A stretch of DNA of 64,000 bases. It comes from Mesorhizobium sp. Root552. GTDB taxonomy: Bacteria; Pseudomonadota; Alphaproteobacteria; Rhizobiales; Rhizobiaceae. The notes below the pieces were generated by a model. The model had not been told where the DNA came from, searched no databases, and saw only the letters and a program-made list of their open reading frames with translations. Positions 11,254 through 22,258 of the stretch are shown here, one piece after another (the first letter of the stretch is position 1; every line of letters starts with the position of its first letter). A program made the translations under genes and the position numbers. The stretch is taken from contig NZ_LMFV01000004.1 in NCBI RefSeq assembly GCF_001427285.1, positions 1-64,000 on the forward strand. The letters run 5' to 3'.

Positions 11254-11673
11254 CTAATCGAAGTCGTCCTGGGAAAGCGATTTCACCAGATCAAGGATTC
11301 GGCGACGCACCTTGGTATCCGTGATTTTCACAAATGCGCGGTTGAGCTGCAACCCTTCCGTGCTGGAACAGAACTCCATCACCGAATTCATCGACGAATC
11401 CTCGGCAAAGCCTCGGCCCGCGGAAGGCTCGTGACCAGGCGCATCTTCGAAAAAGAAGGCAGGCGGAACCTCCAGGATCGATGCGATCGCCTGCAATCGG
11501 CTGGCACCTACACGGTTCGTGCCTTTTTCATATTTCTGAATCTGCTGAAACGTAATTCCCAGGTTTTCGCCCAGTTTTTCCTGGCTCATTCCAAGCATAT
11601 TTCGACGCAGCCGAATGCGGCCGCCTACATGAATGTCGATTGGGTTTGGTTTCTTTTTGTTTTCTTCTACCAT
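11254..11673 (-). CDS. phrR: XRE-family transcriptional regulator, PhrR-like
   Basis: A 139-residue cytoplasmic DNA-binding protein. The helix-turn-helix covers about residues 12-65 (IRLRRNMLGMSQEKLGENLG, FQQIQKYEKG, NRVGASRL). A C-terminal segment with LNRAFVKITDTKVRRRILDLVK is conserved in this rhizobial group. The frame is open upstream, but the ATG at 11673 has GAGGAAAA before it. From memory, phrR of Sinorhizobium is a low-pH and stress-induced gene located beside actA (lnt), and the same neighbour is present here. Homology to that gene is inferred from context and motif, not from an alignment. Confidence 0.8.
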   Translation of the reverse strand: MVEENKKKPNPIDIHVGGRIRLRRNMLGMSQEKLGENLGITFQQIQKYEKGTNRVGASRLQAIASILEVPPAFFFEDAPGHEPSAGRGFAEDSSMNSVMEFCSSTEGLQLNRAFVKITDTKVRRRILDLVKSLSQDDFD

Positions 11674-11812
11674 TTTTTCCTCGCCGAATTTTTCCGGCAT
11701 TGTTCTGTTTTTATGCCTGAAGGCGTCCGGCCAAAGCGACCCCAATGAAACTTGCCAATGCGTACCAAAAATTGTCAGGCCGCTACTATATGGATTTCTA
11801 ATATACAGGCTG

Positions 11813-13405
11813 TCAATTCGCACGTAGCCTTTGTCTTACGTTCACAACAAGAGAAGCGGCAGCAAACAGCAGCACCGTCAGCAATCCGTTAACGCGCCGC
11901 TGACCGGCCGAGACCGCCTCCAAGCGGTAGACCGGTAGCTGAACGTCGATCTCCCCCTTCGCGCCGATCGCCAAAGCGTCGACAATTCTCCCCCTTTGAT
12001 CCACGACCGCGGAAATTCCAGTGTTAGCCGCTCTTAACAAAGGAAGTCCGTTCTCGACCGCCCGCACCTGAGCCTGCCTGAAATGCTGGTAAGGGCCCGG
12101 TGTATTTCCAAACCAAGCGTCATTGGTTACGTTCACAATAAGCTCAGATGACGTAGCGTCAACCGCTACAAGGTCGGAGAAAATGACTTCATAGCAAATG
12201 AAGGGGAGCGCCTTCAGACCGCCGGGTACGGAAATTGCGTGGCGCTCATTTCCCGTCGCAAAATTCATCGGTCCTGCAACAATTTGCTCCAAACCGATGC
12301 GACTGAACAGATCGGCGAACGGAATATACTCCCCGAACGGAACCAGATGGACCTTGTCCACCGCGTCAACGATCTCGCCGCGGTCATTGATCGCCGCAAC
12401 CGAATTATAATAGCGGTCTTCGGAGGCGCCGGCCACGGCCGCCTCTTCACGCACGATACCTGCCAGCAGCATCTGGCCGTCACCGAGCATTTCTGCGAGT
12501 GCTGAAAACGCATCTGGACGCTCGTTGAACAGGAAGGGAACCGCAGTCTCCGGCCAGATGATCAGCTTGGGCCTGCTGTGTCCCGGCTGCGGCGACTTGG
12601 CCGACTGCTCCAGCAGCGAGGAGAAGATGCGATCGCGTACGGCCTTGTCCCACTTCTCGCTCAAATCGACAGCAGGCTGGACGATACGAACGTCGAGGCT
12701 TTGGACTGCGTCCGGCGCCGATTTGGTAAGTCGATAATAACCGAACCCTACATGGGCGATGATGATGCCAGCGAACAGGACGATTCCAAGGCGTAGATTC
12801 TGACGGTTGGCGAGCAAGGCCGGCAGCGCAAAGACGAATACCGCCAGCGCATTCATGCCGTCCATGCCGAGCACGGACACGCTTTGCATCAGCAACGGCA
12901 CGGGCATCGCCGCATAGCCGACGGCATTCCAGGGAAAGCCGGTGAAGAGAAAACCGCGCAGCCATTCGGCAAACGCGAAACCGAATGCGAGGGCCGCTAT
13001 GCGCCCGATATTGCTGCTCCAGAGCAGTCGCGCGACAGCCGTTGCGAAACCGTAGAAGCAGGCAAGCACGAGCGGGACGCCGACAAAGGCAAAGGGAAGC
13101 GCCCAGGCAAAGCTTTCAGCTTCGACGAGAAGAGCGGCTCCGATCCACCAGAGTCCAGCTAGAAAATAGCCGAATCCGAACCACCAGCCGACAACGAAAG
13201 CCGGTCGCAGGCGCCGGATTTGCCCAGCCGATGCGTCGCCAGTGGCGCCGTCGAGCAGCAGAACAAGGATTGGAAAAGAAACGAAGCAGGCGGCAAAGAA
13301 GTCGTAGGGCGCCTGCCCCAGAACGGCAAACGCGCCGGCGAGGAACGCCACAAGGGCACGGCGCCATCCCCAAAGCAGAATTATCCGGCCCGCCAGGCGC
13401 TCCAT
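11813..13405 (-). CDS. lnt: Apolipoprotein N-acyltransferase
   Basis: Inner-membrane enzyme of 530 residues that adds the third acyl chain to lipoproteins on the periplasmic side. The first 220 residues form about six membrane segments. The nitrilase-fold domain follows, with its catalytic triad visible as E in WPETAVPF, K in [12 protein letters not shown] and C in [12 protein letters not shown] final membrane helix ([14 protein letters not shown]) closes the protein. In Sinorhizobium this gene was called actA for its role in acid tolerance. It precedes phrR on the same strand. Confidence 0.95.
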   Translation of the reverse strand: MERLAGRIILLWGWRRALVAFLAGAFAVLGQAPYDFFAACFVSFPILVLLLDGATGDASAGQIRRLRPAFVVGWWFGFGYFLAGLWWIGAALLVEAESFAWALPFAFVGVPLVLACFYGFATAVARLLWSSNIGRIAALAFGFAFAEWLRGFLFTGFPWNAVGYAAMPVPLLMQSVSVLGMDGMNALAVFVFALPALLANRQNLRLGIVLFAGIIIAHVGFGYYRLTKSAPDAVQSLDVRIVQPAVDLSEKWDKAVRDRIFSSLLEQSAKSPQPGHSRPKLIIWPETAVPFLFNERPDAFSALAEMLGDGQMLLAGIVREEAAVAGASEDRYYNSVAAINDRGEIVDAVDKVHLVPFGEYIPFADLFSRIGLEQIVAGPMNFATGNERHAISVPGGLKALPFICYEVIFSDLVAVDATSSELIVNVTNDAWFGNTPGPYQHFRQAQVRAVENGLPLLRAANTGISAVVDQRGRIVDALAIGAKGEIDVQLPVYRLEAVSAGQRRVNGLLTVLLFAAASLVVNVRQRLRAN

Positions 13406-13491
13406 GAAATCTTCCGATTCGCGCGAATCACGGGGAGAAGATTTATCAGGCTGCGGCCTTCACTCCAACGCTGGTTGGCCAGCAAAAAAGA

Positions 13492-14565
13492 TCAGGCCTG
13501 CTCGGCACGGGCGGCGCGCTTACGCCGGTCCCCCTTCAGGATCTGCACGATACGCACCCGTTTCACCCGGCGTGGATCGGCATCGAGCACATGGAATTCG
13601 AAAGCGGGGATTGCTTGCACAACCTCTCCCCTCGCGGGCACACGGCCAAGCGTGTTGAAGATCATGCCGCCAATGGTATCGACGGACTCGCCATGCTCCC
13701 CGGCTGCAAACCCCTCGCCAATCATTGCCGCAACTTCGTCGATCTCGGCCTTGCCGTCGACGATATAGACACCATCGCCGGCCTTGGTGATCATCGGCTC
13801 CTCGTCGTCGTGCTCGTCCTCGATATCGCCGACGACCATCTCGACAATATCTTCGAGCGAAGCGAGACCGTCGGTGCCGCCATACTCGTCGATAACCAGC
13901 GCCATCTGAGTGCGCGCCGTTTGCATACGCCCCATCAGGTCCGAGGCGAGCATCGACGGCGGCACGAACAAAACTGGCCGCATAAGCCCGAGATCGCCGA
14001 TGGTGCGTGTCAGATCGACTTGAGCGAGATCAAGCTCTGCGCCAGTCGGCTGTTTGCGGGTCGTACGGCGTTTCTTGCCGCGTGCGCTGCGCGTAATGTG
14101 AGCCAACACATCGCGGATATGAACCATGCCGCGCGGATCGTCGAGCGTTTCGGCATAGACGGGCATACGCGAGTGACCCGACTGCTCGAACACGGAGAGC
14201 AAATCGCCAAGCGTTGTCGTGACCTCTACCGCCTCGATGTCGGCGCGCGGCACCATGACGTCCTCGACACGCACTTCGCGCAGACGCAGGATGTTGTTGA
14301 GCATCGCCCGTTCGCCGGGAGAGAAGGAGCCCGCCCCGCTTGCAGTCTCGGCAAGAGCATCGGCGATCTCCTCGCGGAGTGTTGTGCCATTGCGATGTCG
14401 GAACAGCCCTATAAGCCGTTCGAATACGGATGGCCCAGCAGGCGTGACGTCAAGCGACACACTGCCGGACTTGGTACTAGGACTAGGGTCCTCGTCCGCA
14501 TTTTCGTGGGGCTTGCCCGCACTGCCGTCGTCTTGGTGGGCGGCGGTCTGAGGTGTGTCGTTCAT
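13492..14565 (-). CDS. CorC/TlyC-like protein with CBS pair and transporter-associated domain
   Basis: A soluble 357-residue protein without the N-terminal membrane domain of full-length CNNM/HlyC proteins. Residues about 95-230 form two CBS motifs (VMVPRADIEAVEV, RMPVYAETLDDPRGMVHIRDVL, FVPPSMLASDLM, MALVIDEYGGTDGLASLEDIVE). A CorC_HlyC domain follows (about 260-345). The N-terminal 40 residues are low complexity. The gene sits between lnt and ybeY, the order found across proteobacteria (ybeZ-ybeY-corC-lnt). It is linked to Mg2+/Co2+ efflux in enterobacteria, and old annotations call it hemolysin, which is not supported. Confidence 0.9.
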   Translation of the reverse strand: MNDTPQTAAHQDDGSAGKPHENADEDPSPSTKSGSVSLDVTPAGPSVFERLIGLFRHRNGTTLREEIADALAETASGAGSFSPGERAMLNNILRLREVRVEDVMVPRADIEAVEVTTTLGDLLSVFEQSGHSRMPVYAETLDDPRGMVHIRDVLAHITRSARGKKRRTTRKQPTGAELDLAQVDLTRTIGDLGLMRPVLFVPPSMLASDLMGRMQTARTQMALVIDEYGGTDGLASLEDIVEMVVGDIEDEHDDEEPMITKAGDGVYIVDGKAEIDEVAAMIGEGFAAGEHGESVDTIGGMIFNTLGRVPARGEVVQAIPAFEFHVLDADPRRVKRVRIVQILKGDRRKRAARAEQA

Positions 14566-14592
14566 CGTCGTCCGGTCAATTTGTACCTGTAG

Positions 14593-15105
14593 TTACGCAT
14601 AGGGATCGGGAATGGCAAGCCTTGCCAGTGCTGCACGCTCGGCTGCTTCCATTTCTTCGGCCTCGGCGTCGGTCTCGTGATCATAGCCTAAAAGATGCAG
14701 GAGGCCATGGATGACGAGATGGCTAATATGGTTCTCGATCGACTTTTGTTCCAGTTCCGCCTCTCGCGAAACGGTTTCAGCAGCAAGCACGATGTCGCCG
14801 AGCATCGGTGGCAATGATCCGCCGCCAGAAATCGGAAAAGCAGGGAAAGACAACACGTTGGTCGGCTTGTCCTTACCGCGCCAGCCTGCGTTCAGTTCGC
14901 GGATGCTGTCATCGTTCGAAAAGACGACGCTGAGTTCGCTGGTTCCAGACCATGCGGCGCCGATTTCGGCAAATGTGGCGCCCGCGGCGCGTTCAACGAG
15001 GTGTTGTAGCACCTCTTCTTCCGGCCAAGTGCCGGCTTCGACCAGAAGATCGATGTCGAGAGGATGCGAAAGCACCGTAGTGGTCGATGATGTGCCAGTA
15101 GGCAT
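14593..15105 (-). CDS. ybeY: Endoribonuclease YbeY
   Basis: Metal-dependent RNase needed for 16S rRNA 3'-end processing and 70S quality control. The metal-binding motif [11 protein letters not shown] is clear near the C-terminus, and [12 protein letters not shown] in the middle is also typical. The chosen ATG at 15105 gives 170 codons and starts 13 bp after the phoH stop. The open frame continues to 15186 inside phoH, but the extension does not look like the family. Operon with phoH upstream and the corC-like gene downstream. Confidence 0.94.
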   Translation of the reverse strand: MPTGTSSTTTVLSHPLDIDLLVEAGTWPEEEVLQHLVERAAGATFAEIGAAWSGTSELSVVFSNDDSIRELNAGWRGKDKPTNVLSFPAFPISGGGSLPPMLGDIVLAAETVSREAELEQKSIENHISHLVIHGLLHLLGYDHETDAEAEEMEAAERAALARLAIPDPYA

Positions 15106-15118
15106 TTGAGAGCCGAAA

Positions 15119-16168
15119 TCAGCCTTCCACGCCAAGCCCGCGCGCGACCTTACCGTCGCGATCGTAAGCCCTGACGATCTCGGCAACCAGTGGGTGGCGC
15201 ACGACGTCCGTGTCGTTGAAGCGCACGGTGACGATACCTGGAACCCCGTCCAATACCCGCAACGCTTCGACGAGGCCGGAACGCGTGTTCTGCGGCAGGT
15301 CGATCTGGGTCGGGTCGCCGGTGACGATCATGCGTGAATTCTCACCCAGACGCGTCAGAAACATCTTCATCTGCATCTGCGTGGTGTTTTGCGCCTCGTC
15401 CAGAATGACGGCTGCGTGCGCCAGCGTGCGGCCGCGCATGAAGGCAAGCGGCGCGATCTCGATGATACCGGCAGCAATGGCCCGTTCAACCTTGTCACCC
15501 GGCATCATATCGTAGAGCGCGTCGTAAAGCGGCCGCAGATACGGATCGACCTTTTCCTTCATATCGCCAGGAAGGAAACCAAGTCGTTCGCCGGCTTCCA
15601 CGGCTGGCCGGGACAAGATGATGCGTTCGACCATTCCGCGCTCAAGCAGCATGGCTGCGTGCGCTACAGCCAGATAGGTTTTGCCGGTGCCTGCCGGGCC
15701 GATACCGAACACCAGTTCGGAGCGCTCAAGTGCCCGCATATAGGCGTCCTGATTGAGCGAACGGGCGTAGATGGTTTTCTTGCGAGTCGAAATCTGTGCA
15801 GCTGACACTTTGCCCTTGCGCTCCAAAGTCGGCAGCGTGAGTTGGTCGTCAGCAGCAACCGCCATGCGCACGGCGCCGTCGACGTCGGATTGGCCTATAT
15901 CAGCGCCCTTCTGCAGGATGTCATACAGGCTATCGAGCGCCCTGCGCGCTTGTTCAGCAGACGTAGACGAACCCTTGATGGTAAGCTGGTTGCCACGCGA
16001 GCGGATATCGACACCCAGCTTTTGCTCCAGCCTTGCCAAGTTCTCGTCGAACTGACCGTAAAGGGCGCTCGCAAGCTTGTTGTTGTCGAAGGTCAGAACG
16101 ATGTGCGCCATGTCCGATGCCCCCGATTCCAGCTTGGAGGTCACGTTCTTCAGATCGGCAGCGCTCAA
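15119..16168 (-). CDS. phoH: PhoH-family ATPase (YbeZ)
   Basis: A 349-residue cytoplasmic P-loop NTPase. The Walker A motif [15 protein letters not shown] lies mid-protein, the Walker B region is [13 protein letters not shown], and [11 protein letters not shown] follows. The N-terminal 100 residues carry a KH-like region. The assigned start is a TTG at 16168. An ATG at 16108 ([10 protein letters not shown]) is a real alternative, since the intervening sequence is weakly constrained. It is the usual partner of ybeY and lies just after miaB. Confidence 0.92.
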   Translation of the reverse strand: MSAADLKNVTSKLESGASDMAHIVLTFDNNKLASALYGQFDENLARLEQKLGVDIRSRGNQLTIKGSSTSAEQARRALDSLYDILQKGADIGQSDVDGAVRMAVAADDQLTLPTLERKGKVSAAQISTRKKTIYARSLNQDAYMRALERSELVFGIGPAGTGKTYLAVAHAAMLLERGMVERIILSRPAVEAGERLGFLPGDMKEKVDPYLRPLYDALYDMMPGDKVERAIAAGIIEIAPLAFMRGRTLAHAAVILDEAQNTTQMQMKMFLTRLGENSRMIVTGDPTQIDLPQNTRSGLVEALRVLDGVPGIVTVRFNDTDVVRHPLVAEIVRAYDRDGKVARGLGVEG

Positions 16169-16197
16169 CCGTCTCTCCTCATCTGCCGGGGCCTTGC

Positions 16198-17598
16198 TCA
16201 GGCCGGTTCGGCGAACAGGCTATTGTAGCCAGTCTTCGTGATTCGCACGTCAATAATGTCACCGATTTCGGCGGCGTTTTCATCAACAATAACCGGCTGC
16301 AACCACGGCGACCGCCCGACCTTCTGGCCCGCCTGTCGGCCAGTCTTCTCGATCAGTGTCGACATTGTGCGCCCAACCATGCTCCGCGTGAAGTCCTGCT
16401 GTTGGTCGGCCAGCAAAGCCTGCAGCCGCTGCAACCGCTCGTCCTTGACTTCTTCGGGGAGATGTCCACCCATTTCCGCGCCGGGCGTTCCAGGACGCGG
16501 CGAGTATTTGAACGAAAAAGCCGATGCGTAACCAACTTCGCGCACGATCTGCATCGTCGCGTCGAAATCCGCATCCGTCTCACCCGGGAAGCCGACGATA
16601 AAATCACCGGACATGGCAATGTCAGAGCGCGCGCCGCGAATACGCTCGATCAGCCGCAGATAGTCGGCGGCCTTGTGACGACGGTTCATCGCCTTCAATA
16701 CCCTGTCCGAACCGGACTGCACGGGCAGATGTAGATAGGGCATGAGCGCAGCCAGATCGCGATGCGCTGCGACAAGCTCTTCGTCCATGTCGCGCGGATG
16801 GCTGGTGGTGTAGCGCAGGCGGGCAAGGCCGGGGATCTCCGCCAAACGGAAGAGCAACCTGCCCAGACCCCACTCACCGCCATCGGGACCTTCGCCATGC
16901 CAGGCATTGACGTTTTGACCAAGCAGCGTCACCTCACGCACGCCAGCATCGGCGAGGCGCTCGGCCTCGGCTATGATCTGCTGGACCGGACGCGATATTT
17001 CCGAGCCACGCGTATAGGGCACAACGCAGAATGTGCAGAATTTGTCGCAACCTTCCTGGACGGTCAGGAAGGCGGTGACGCCACGCTTGATGACCTCGGC
17101 GCGCCTTGGCTGAGGCAAATGTTCGAATTTGTCCTCGGTCGCATAGTCAGTTTCGACAACCTTCTCGCCGTTGCGAACCTTGGCGAGCACGTCGGGCAAA
17201 CGGTGGTAAGTCTGCGGGCCGATAACCAGATCGACAGAGGGCGAGCGGCGCAGGATTTCACCACCCTCGGCCTGCGCGACGCAGCCTGCAACGCCAATGG
17301 TAAGATCACGTCCAGCCTCTGCCCTTTCCGACTTCAGGTCACGCAGACGGCCAAGCACCGAATAGACTTTTTCGGCCGCTTTTTCACGGATATGGCATGT
17401 GTTCAGAAGCACCAGATCGGCGTCGTCGATAGCTTCAGTCGCCACGTAGCCATCGGCTGCAAGCGCATCGGTCATGCGCTGGGAGTCGTAGACGTTCATC
17501 TGGCAGCCATAGGTCTTTACGAAGACCTTTTTCGGCGTCACAGAAGCGCCTTCCAGTTCGGCATGGTCTTTGTCGGCTATTGTGGTTTCAAGTTCCAT
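16198..17598 (-). CDS. miaB: tRNA-2-methylthio-N6-dimethylallyladenosine synthase MiaB
   Basis: Radical-SAM methylthiotransferase of 466 residues that modifies A37 of tRNAs reading UNN codons. The N-terminal domain carries the first iron-sulfur cluster cysteines ([24 protein letters not shown]). The radical-SAM cluster motif is [17 protein letters not shown]-terminal TRAM domain (about 395-460) ends the protein. It heads the miaB-phoH-ybeY-corC-like-lnt-phrR series. Confidence 0.97.
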   Translation of the reverse strand: MELETTIADKDHAELEGASVTPKKVFVKTYGCQMNVYDSQRMTDALAADGYVATEAIDDADLVLLNTCHIREKAAEKVYSVLGRLRDLKSERAEAGRDLTIGVAGCVAQAEGGEILRRSPSVDLVIGPQTYHRLPDVLAKVRNGEKVVETDYATEDKFEHLPQPRRAEVIKRGVTAFLTVQEGCDKFCTFCVVPYTRGSEISRPVQQIIAEAERLADAGVREVTLLGQNVNAWHGEGPDGGEWGLGRLLFRLAEIPGLARLRYTTSHPRDMDEELVAAHRDLAALMPYLHLPVQSGSDRVLKAMNRRHKAADYLRLIERIRGARSDIAMSGDFIVGFPGETDADFDATMQIVREVGYASAFSFKYSPRPGTPGAEMGGHLPEEVKDERLQRLQALLADQQQDFTRSMVGRTMSTLIEKTGRQAGQKVGRSPWLQPVIVDENAAEIGDIIDVRITKTGYNSLFAEPA

Positions 17599-17641
17599 GG
17601 GGCGGCTTCTAACGTTTTTCAGCGGTAAAAAACAGCCGATT

Positions 17642-18469
17642 CTACGCCTTCGACCGGGCTGCGACGCTGGGCCGGCCGGCGCGAGGTGCGCGCAGAGCCC
17701 GCTGGAGCATTATATTGACCTGCTCCTCCATAATGCGCGCGGTTTGCTTGCGGTTCGAAGCAGATGAAAACGCAACCGGTTCACCGAAATGGACCTCGAC
17801 ATCCAGGGCGCCTTCGGCGAGCAGGTCCTTGACGTGCGGCACCAGATCCTGATCCCCAATCCAGGCCGCATGGGGCCGGTACCGGCGACCGAGCGGCACG
17901 CCATGCAAACGGGTATAGGCAATCGCAACCGGCTGGACGAGAACCTCTTCCGCCCCGCCACCTGAGATAGCCATCGCGGCAGCGCCGAAGAGGGTGCTCT
18001 TGAAAGGCAGGACCATGTTGCCGTCGCCAGTCGTGCCTTCGGCAAACAACACCATGGCATCGCCATTGGCCAGCCGCCCGGCGATTTCACTGGCCTGGTC
18101 GCCAGACTTGCGCTTGCGTTCACGTTCGATGAACACAGTGCGCTGCAATTTCGACAGGAAGCCGATCAACGGCCAGCCCGCCATGTCGGCCTTGGCGATG
18201 AAACGGACATCGGACATCGAGCCAAGCACGGCAATATCAGTCCACGAAACATGATTGGCCGCTACCAGCAATGGCCGCTCGGACGACAGCGCACCCGTGA
18301 CATGGACGCGGATGCCGAGCGTTTTCAGGACCGCCCTGTGCCAGATTTTCAGGACAACGGCCTCGCGCCAGAGCCCTGTTTTCATCGATATGAGTTGCAG
18401 CGGCACCAGCACTAGCGTGGTTATCGCGATAAACGCCAGCGCCAGAAAGGTCCTGATCTTGGCCATCAT
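17642..18469 (-). CDS. plsC: 1-acyl-sn-glycerol-3-phosphate acyltransferase (PlsC family)
   Basis: Membrane-associated acyltransferase of 275 residues in phospholipid synthesis. A hydrophobic N-terminal anchor (about 5-28) precedes the acyltransferase core. The catalytic H-x4-D motif appears as NHVSWTD, and the FAEGTTGDG block that binds the glycerol phosphate follows. Rhizobia have several PlsC/OlsA paralogues, so the exact acceptor (lysophosphatidate or a lyso-ornithine lipid) cannot be told from sequence. It sits between rimI and miaB, a common Rhizobiales order. Confidence 0.88.
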   Translation of the reverse strand: MMAKIRTFLALAFIAITTLVLVPLQLISMKTGLWREAVVLKIWHRAVLKTLGIRVHVTGALSSERPLLVAANHVSWTDIAVLGSMSDVRFIAKADMAGWPLIGFLSKLQRTVFIERERKRKSGDQASEIAGRLANGDAMVLFAEGTTGDGNMVLPFKSTLFGAAAMAISGGGAEEVLVQPVAIAYTRLHGVPLGRRYRPHAAWIGDQDLVPHVKDLLAEGALDVEVHFGEPVAFSSASNRKQTARIMEEQVNIMLQRALRAPRAGRPSVAARSKA

Positions 18470-18487
18470 CGAGATTATGGCCTTTCG

Positions 18488-18982
18488 TCAGCGAAGATCG
18501 CGGCGCATGACCAGCGCGCCAGTTGGGCCATGCTCGGGCGAACGGTAGTAGTTCGGCCGCTTGCCGACTTCGCCGAATCCCAATCGCCGGTAGAGTGCAA
18601 TAGCTGCGGAATTGGTTTCATCCACTTCGAGAAACAGAGCCTCGGCACGCTCGGAATGCAGTTCGCGCAATACGGCATCCATCAACTGCCAACCGATGCC
18701 TTGCCTTCGGTGTGAACGGGCGACTACGACGGTAAGGATTTCCCCCTCCCCTGCGGCAAGCCTTGCCAGCACGAAACCAACCGGCGAGCGACCGCCCTGC
18801 CCGACCTCGCGTGCGGCATAGCCAAAGACCGTGTCCTGCTCCAGCAGAATGGCGAACTCCGCGTCGGACCATGGCCGCACGAAATCTTCCTGATGCAAAA
18901 GCGAGAGCGCGCCGCTGTCGGTCGTCGAAAGCGGCTCAAGGACATAGTCGCGGCGACGAGGCGTCAGGAACGGAATCCGCAT
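18488..18982 (-). CDS. rimI: GNAT acetyltransferase, ribosomal protein S18-alanine N-acetyltransferase-like
   Basis: A GNAT-fold enzyme of 164 residues. The acetyl-CoA binding motif is RSHRRQGIGWQLMD, followed by LEVDETNSAAIALYRRLGF, the typical RimI ending with a Tyr-Arg pair. The upstream open frame is longer, but the ATG at 18982 has GGGGA upstream and gives the family length. It lies directly after tsaB, the usual partner in bacterial genomes, which supports RimI over another GNAT enzyme. The substrate is inferred. Confidence 0.87.
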   Translation of the reverse strand: MRIPFLTPRRRDYVLEPLSTTDSGALSLLHQEDFVRPWSDAEFAILLEQDTVFGYAAREVGQGGRSPVGFVLARLAAGEGEILTVVVARSHRRQGIGWQLMDAVLRELHSERAEALFLEVDETNSAAIALYRRLGFGEVGKRPNYYRSPEHGPTGALVMRRDLR

Positions 18983-19004
18983 CAGAACTTGTCCCCGACA
19001 GTCA

Positions 19005-19682
19005 TCAAGGGCTCGCCCTCGGCAAGACAAAGCCCGCCTGCGGCTTGGCGTCGGCGTCGCGCAGATAGACCGGCATAGGCTTTTCACCAACCGGTTTGTC
19101 TGATCCAAGACGGGCATAGGTTGCGATGTCGGCTGTCGCGGCAACAGGACCAAGGTCGAAAGATTTACCGGCCGCACCCGCGATGAGACCGGCTGCCGTG
19201 CCGGCCAGGACCGCCTGCGAACTGACTGCCGTTTCCGTAATCTCTTCCAGCGTCGTCACAGCGGGACCAAAGCGCAGCTGCATTTTGTCATCATACAGCG
19301 CGGCATAGATTTCGCCACGCCCGGCATCAAGGGCCGCAAGCACCGTGCGATGTGGGAATTTGGTGGAGGTTTCGGCGGCCAGCGCCTCAAGCGTGGTTAC
19401 GCCGACTGCGGGTATTTTGAGCGCCAAGGCCAAACCGCGCGCCGCGGAGACACCGACGCGGACGCCGGTAAACGAGCCCGGGCCGACGGACACGGCAATC
19501 CGGTCGAGACCGGCATAACCCTTGCCGGATTTTTCCAGCGCATTGGCGATCACCGACATCAGATGCTCGGCGTGTCCCTTGCCGAGATCGAGGACCTGAC
19601 GGCCAAGCTCCTGGCCAGACGCCGCGTCATGGACACAGGCGGCGCAGAGACTGGCGGAGCAATCGATGGCAAGGACGATCAT
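19005..19682 (-). CDS. tsaB: tRNA threonylcarbamoyladenosine biosynthesis protein TsaB
   Basis: A 225-residue ASKHA-fold protein that, with TsaD and TsaE, forms t6A37 in ANN-decoding tRNAs. Visible motifs are IDCSASLCAAC at the N-terminus, the conserved VSVGPGSFTGVRVGVSAARGLA block, and LDAGRGEIYAALY. It is followed immediately by rimI. The end of glcB lies 4 bp upstream of its start, so read-through from glcB is possible. Confidence 0.94.
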   Translation of the reverse strand: MIVLAIDCSASLCAACVHDAASGQELGRQVLDLGKGHAEHLMSVIANALEKSGKGYAGLDRIAVSVGPGSFTGVRVGVSAARGLALALKIPAVGVTTLEALAAETSTKFPHRTVLAALDAGRGEIYAALYDDKMQLRFGPAVTTLEEITETAVSSQAVLAGTAAGLIAGAAGKSFDLGPVAATADIATYARLGSDKPVGEKPMPVYLRDADAKPQAGFVLPRASP

Positions 19683-19686
19683 ACGG

Positions 19687-21867
19687 TTAGGTATTCGCCC
19701 CGTTCTGACCGGCCTTCAGCTCCAGACGACGGGCGTGGAGGATCGGCTCGGTGTAGCCGCTCGGCTGGACGGTTCCCTTGAAGACCAGATCGCAAGCGGC
19801 CTGGAAGGCGATCGACGTGTCGAAATCGGCAGCCATGGCCTTATAGAGCGGATCGCCGACATTCTGGTGATCGACGATGACGGCCATGCGCTGGAGCGAA
19901 TCCATGACCTGGATCCTGGTGCAGACATCGTGGCGCAGCCAGTTGGCGATGTGCTGGGAGGAAATGCGCAAGGTGGCGCGGTCTTCCATCAGGGCGACGT
20001 CGTTGATGTCCGGCACCTTGGAGCAGCCAACGCCCTGGTCGATCCAGCGCACGACATAGCCGAGGATGCCCTGCGCATTGTTGTCCAGCTCGCGCTGAAT
20101 GTCGTCGGGCGTCCAGTTGGGACGGGTGGCGACGGGCACCGACAGGATATCGTCAAGCTTGGCCTTGGGACGGCTTTTCAAGGTTTCCTGTACGGCGTGG
20201 ACATCGACGCGGAAATAATGCGTGGCATGCAGCGTGGCAGCGGTCGGCGACGGCACCCAGGCGGTGTTGGCGCCTGCCTTCGGGTGGCCGATCTTCTGTT
20301 CCAGCATCGCCGCCATCAGGTCGGGCATCGCCCACATGCCCTTGCCGATCTGGGCATGGCCGACAAGGCCGCATTCCAGCCCGGTATCGACGTTCCAGTT
20401 CTCGTAGGCGCCGATCCACGCGGCCTGCTTCATGTCGCCCTTGCGGATCATCGGGCCGGCTTCCATCGAGGTGTGGATCTCGTCGCCGGTGCGGTCGAGG
20501 AAGCCGGTATTGATGAAGGCGACGCGGGCCGAGGCGGCGCGGATGCATTCCTTGAGGTTGACGGTGGTGCGCCGCTCCTCGTCCATGATGCCCATCTTGA
20601 TGGTGTTCTTCGCAAGACCGACGAGCGCCTCGACGCGGTCGAAAATCTCGACGGCGAAGGCGACTTCCTCGGGCCCGTGCATCTTTGGCTTGACGACATA
20701 CATCGAGCCTTTTCGCGAATTGGCGCGGCGGCCATTCGGGCCGATGTCGTTCAAGGCGATGAGCGCGGTGATCGCCGCATCCATGATGCCTTCCGGCACT
20801 TCCGAACCATCGGCCAGCAGGATGGCCGGGTTGGTCATCAGGTGGCCGACATTGCGCACCAGCATCAAGGCGCGGCCGGGAAGCACCAACTCGCTGCCGT
20901 CGGGCGCGGTGTAGGTGCGGTCGGCGGCGAGGCGGCGGGTGAAGGACTTGCCGCCCTTCACGATCTCTTCCGAAAGGTCGCCGCGCATCAGGCCAAGCCA
21001 GTTCGAATAGACGACCACCTTGTCCTCGGCATCGACGGCGGCGACGGAATCCTCGCAGTCCTGGATGGTGGTGAGCGCGGACTCGACCACCACGTCGGAA
21101 ATGCCGGCCCTGTCGGCCCTGCCGATGACGCTGTTGCGGTCGATGACGATCTCGACATGCAGGCCGTTTTTCGTCAGCAGCACGGCGGCGGGATTGCCCG
21201 CCTCGCCGCGCCAGCCGGCGAAGCGCGAGGCATCCTTCAGCGCCGTCGGCCCGGCCTCGAGCGCGACTTTCAGGCGGCCGCCTGAGACGGCGAGCTCGGC
21301 CACGTCCTTCCACGAGCCGGACACCAGCGGGGCAACCTCGTCGAGGAAGGCGCGCGCCCAGGCGATGACCTTGGCGCCGCGCTTGGGATTATAGCCCTTG
21401 CCCTTGGCCGCGCCGCCGTCGTCGGAGATGGCGTCGGTGCCGTAGAGCGCATCGTAGAGCGAACCCCAGCGCGCGTTGGCGGCGTTCAACGCATAGCGCG
21501 CGTTCATGACCGGCACGACGAGCTGCGGGCCGGCGACCACCGCGATCTCGGGATCGACGTTTTCGGTGGTGACCGAGAAGGCCGGGCCTTCCGGCACGAG
21601 GTAGCCGATTTCGCGCAGGAAGACCTTGTAGGCTTCCATGTCGTTCGGCGCGCCGTTCTTGCGATACCACTGGTCTATCTGTGCCTGCAGGTCGTCGCGC
21701 TTGGCGAGCAGCGCCCGGTTCTTCGGCGCGAGGCCGTTGACGATTTCGGCAAAGCCGGTCCAGAATTTCCCGGCCTCGATCCCGCTGCCTTTCAGCGCCT
21801 CGCCGACAACAAAGTCGTGCAAGGGGCGCGCGATGCGCAACCCGGCGATCTCGATCCGGTCCGTCAT
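19687..21867 (-). CDS. glcB: Malate synthase G
   Basis: Condenses glyoxylate and acetyl-CoA to malate, completing the glyoxylate bypass or glyoxylate salvage. The length of 726 residues is that of the G form, not the shorter A form. Recognisable blocks include [45 protein letters not shown] and [19 protein letters not shown] in the TIM-barrel part. The gene borders the accessory island at 21868-26799, and its promoter should lie within 21868-22010, next to the dispersed repeat. Confidence 0.97.
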   Translation of the reverse strand: MTDRIEIAGLRIARPLHDFVVGEALKGSGIEAGKFWTGFAEIVNGLAPKNRALLAKRDDLQAQIDQWYRKNGAPNDMEAYKVFLREIGYLVPEGPAFSVTTENVDPEIAVVAGPQLVVPVMNARYALNAANARWGSLYDALYGTDAISDDGGAAKGKGYNPKRGAKVIAWARAFLDEVAPLVSGSWKDVAELAVSGGRLKVALEAGPTALKDASRFAGWRGEAGNPAAVLLTKNGLHVEIVIDRNSVIGRADRAGISDVVVESALTTIQDCEDSVAAVDAEDKVVVYSNWLGLMRGDLSEEIVKGGKSFTRRLAADRTYTAPDGSELVLPGRALMLVRNVGHLMTNPAILLADGSEVPEGIMDAAITALIALNDIGPNGRRANSRKGSMYVVKPKMHGPEEVAFAVEIFDRVEALVGLAKNTIKMGIMDEERRTTVNLKECIRAASARVAFINTGFLDRTGDEIHTSMEAGPMIRKGDMKQAAWIGAYENWNVDTGLECGLVGHAQIGKGMWAMPDLMAAMLEQKIGHPKAGANTAWVPSPTAATLHATHYFRVDVHAVQETLKSRPKAKLDDILSVPVATRPNWTPDDIQRELDNNAQGILGYVVRWIDQGVGCSKVPDINDVALMEDRATLRISSQHIANWLRHDVCTRIQVMDSLQRMAVIVDHQNVGDPLYKAMAADFDTSIAFQAACDLVFKGTVQPSGYTEPILHARRLELKAGQNGANT

Positions 21868-22010
21868 TTAAAATTCTCCGCAGGCACCACCCGAAAGAGT
21901 GGGTGGCTTCGATGCGGGGGCTTTGGCATGACAGGGCCAAAGGGTCAATGATCCGTTGGAGTGAGGCGCGGTGTGCGGTGCGCCTTCGCCGCTTTCCTTC
22001 GGCGCTTCCG

Positions 22011-22258
22011 TTCGTCATCCTCGGGCAAGCCTGAGCGCAGCGATAGGCGCGACCCGAGGATCCATGCCGTGAGGGTCACGTTGTAAGGGGCGGCTCAGAA
22101 TGAGGAGCCTTCTTTTGCGCCATTTGCGCGCTGCCGTTTGGTCACGGCACACGGCATGGATCCCAGGGTCTACGCAACGGCCTTCGGCCTGCTCCGCCCT
22201 GGGATGACGAAGAGATGGATACGCTTATTCATCGCCACGCTGCCTTTTCGGCCCTGGC
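22011..22258. repeat. Dispersed intergenic palindromic element, copy B (inverted)
   Basis: This stretch is the near-complete reverse complement of 130-370, differing by scattered substitutions and small indels (for example an extra GTGCC beside GGCATGG). It contains the same two hairpin halves, CCTCGGGC...GACCCGAGG and CCCAGGG...CCCTGGG. It lies upstream of glcB and marks the left side of the accessory island. Confidence 0.85.

Noticed and set aside
19666-21285. Long plus-strand frames opposite glcB, and similar frames opposite infB, lepA and pntB
   Set aside because: They are antisense shadows of high-G+C genes with no family motifs; the minus- or plus-strand gene in each case is a clear core protein.
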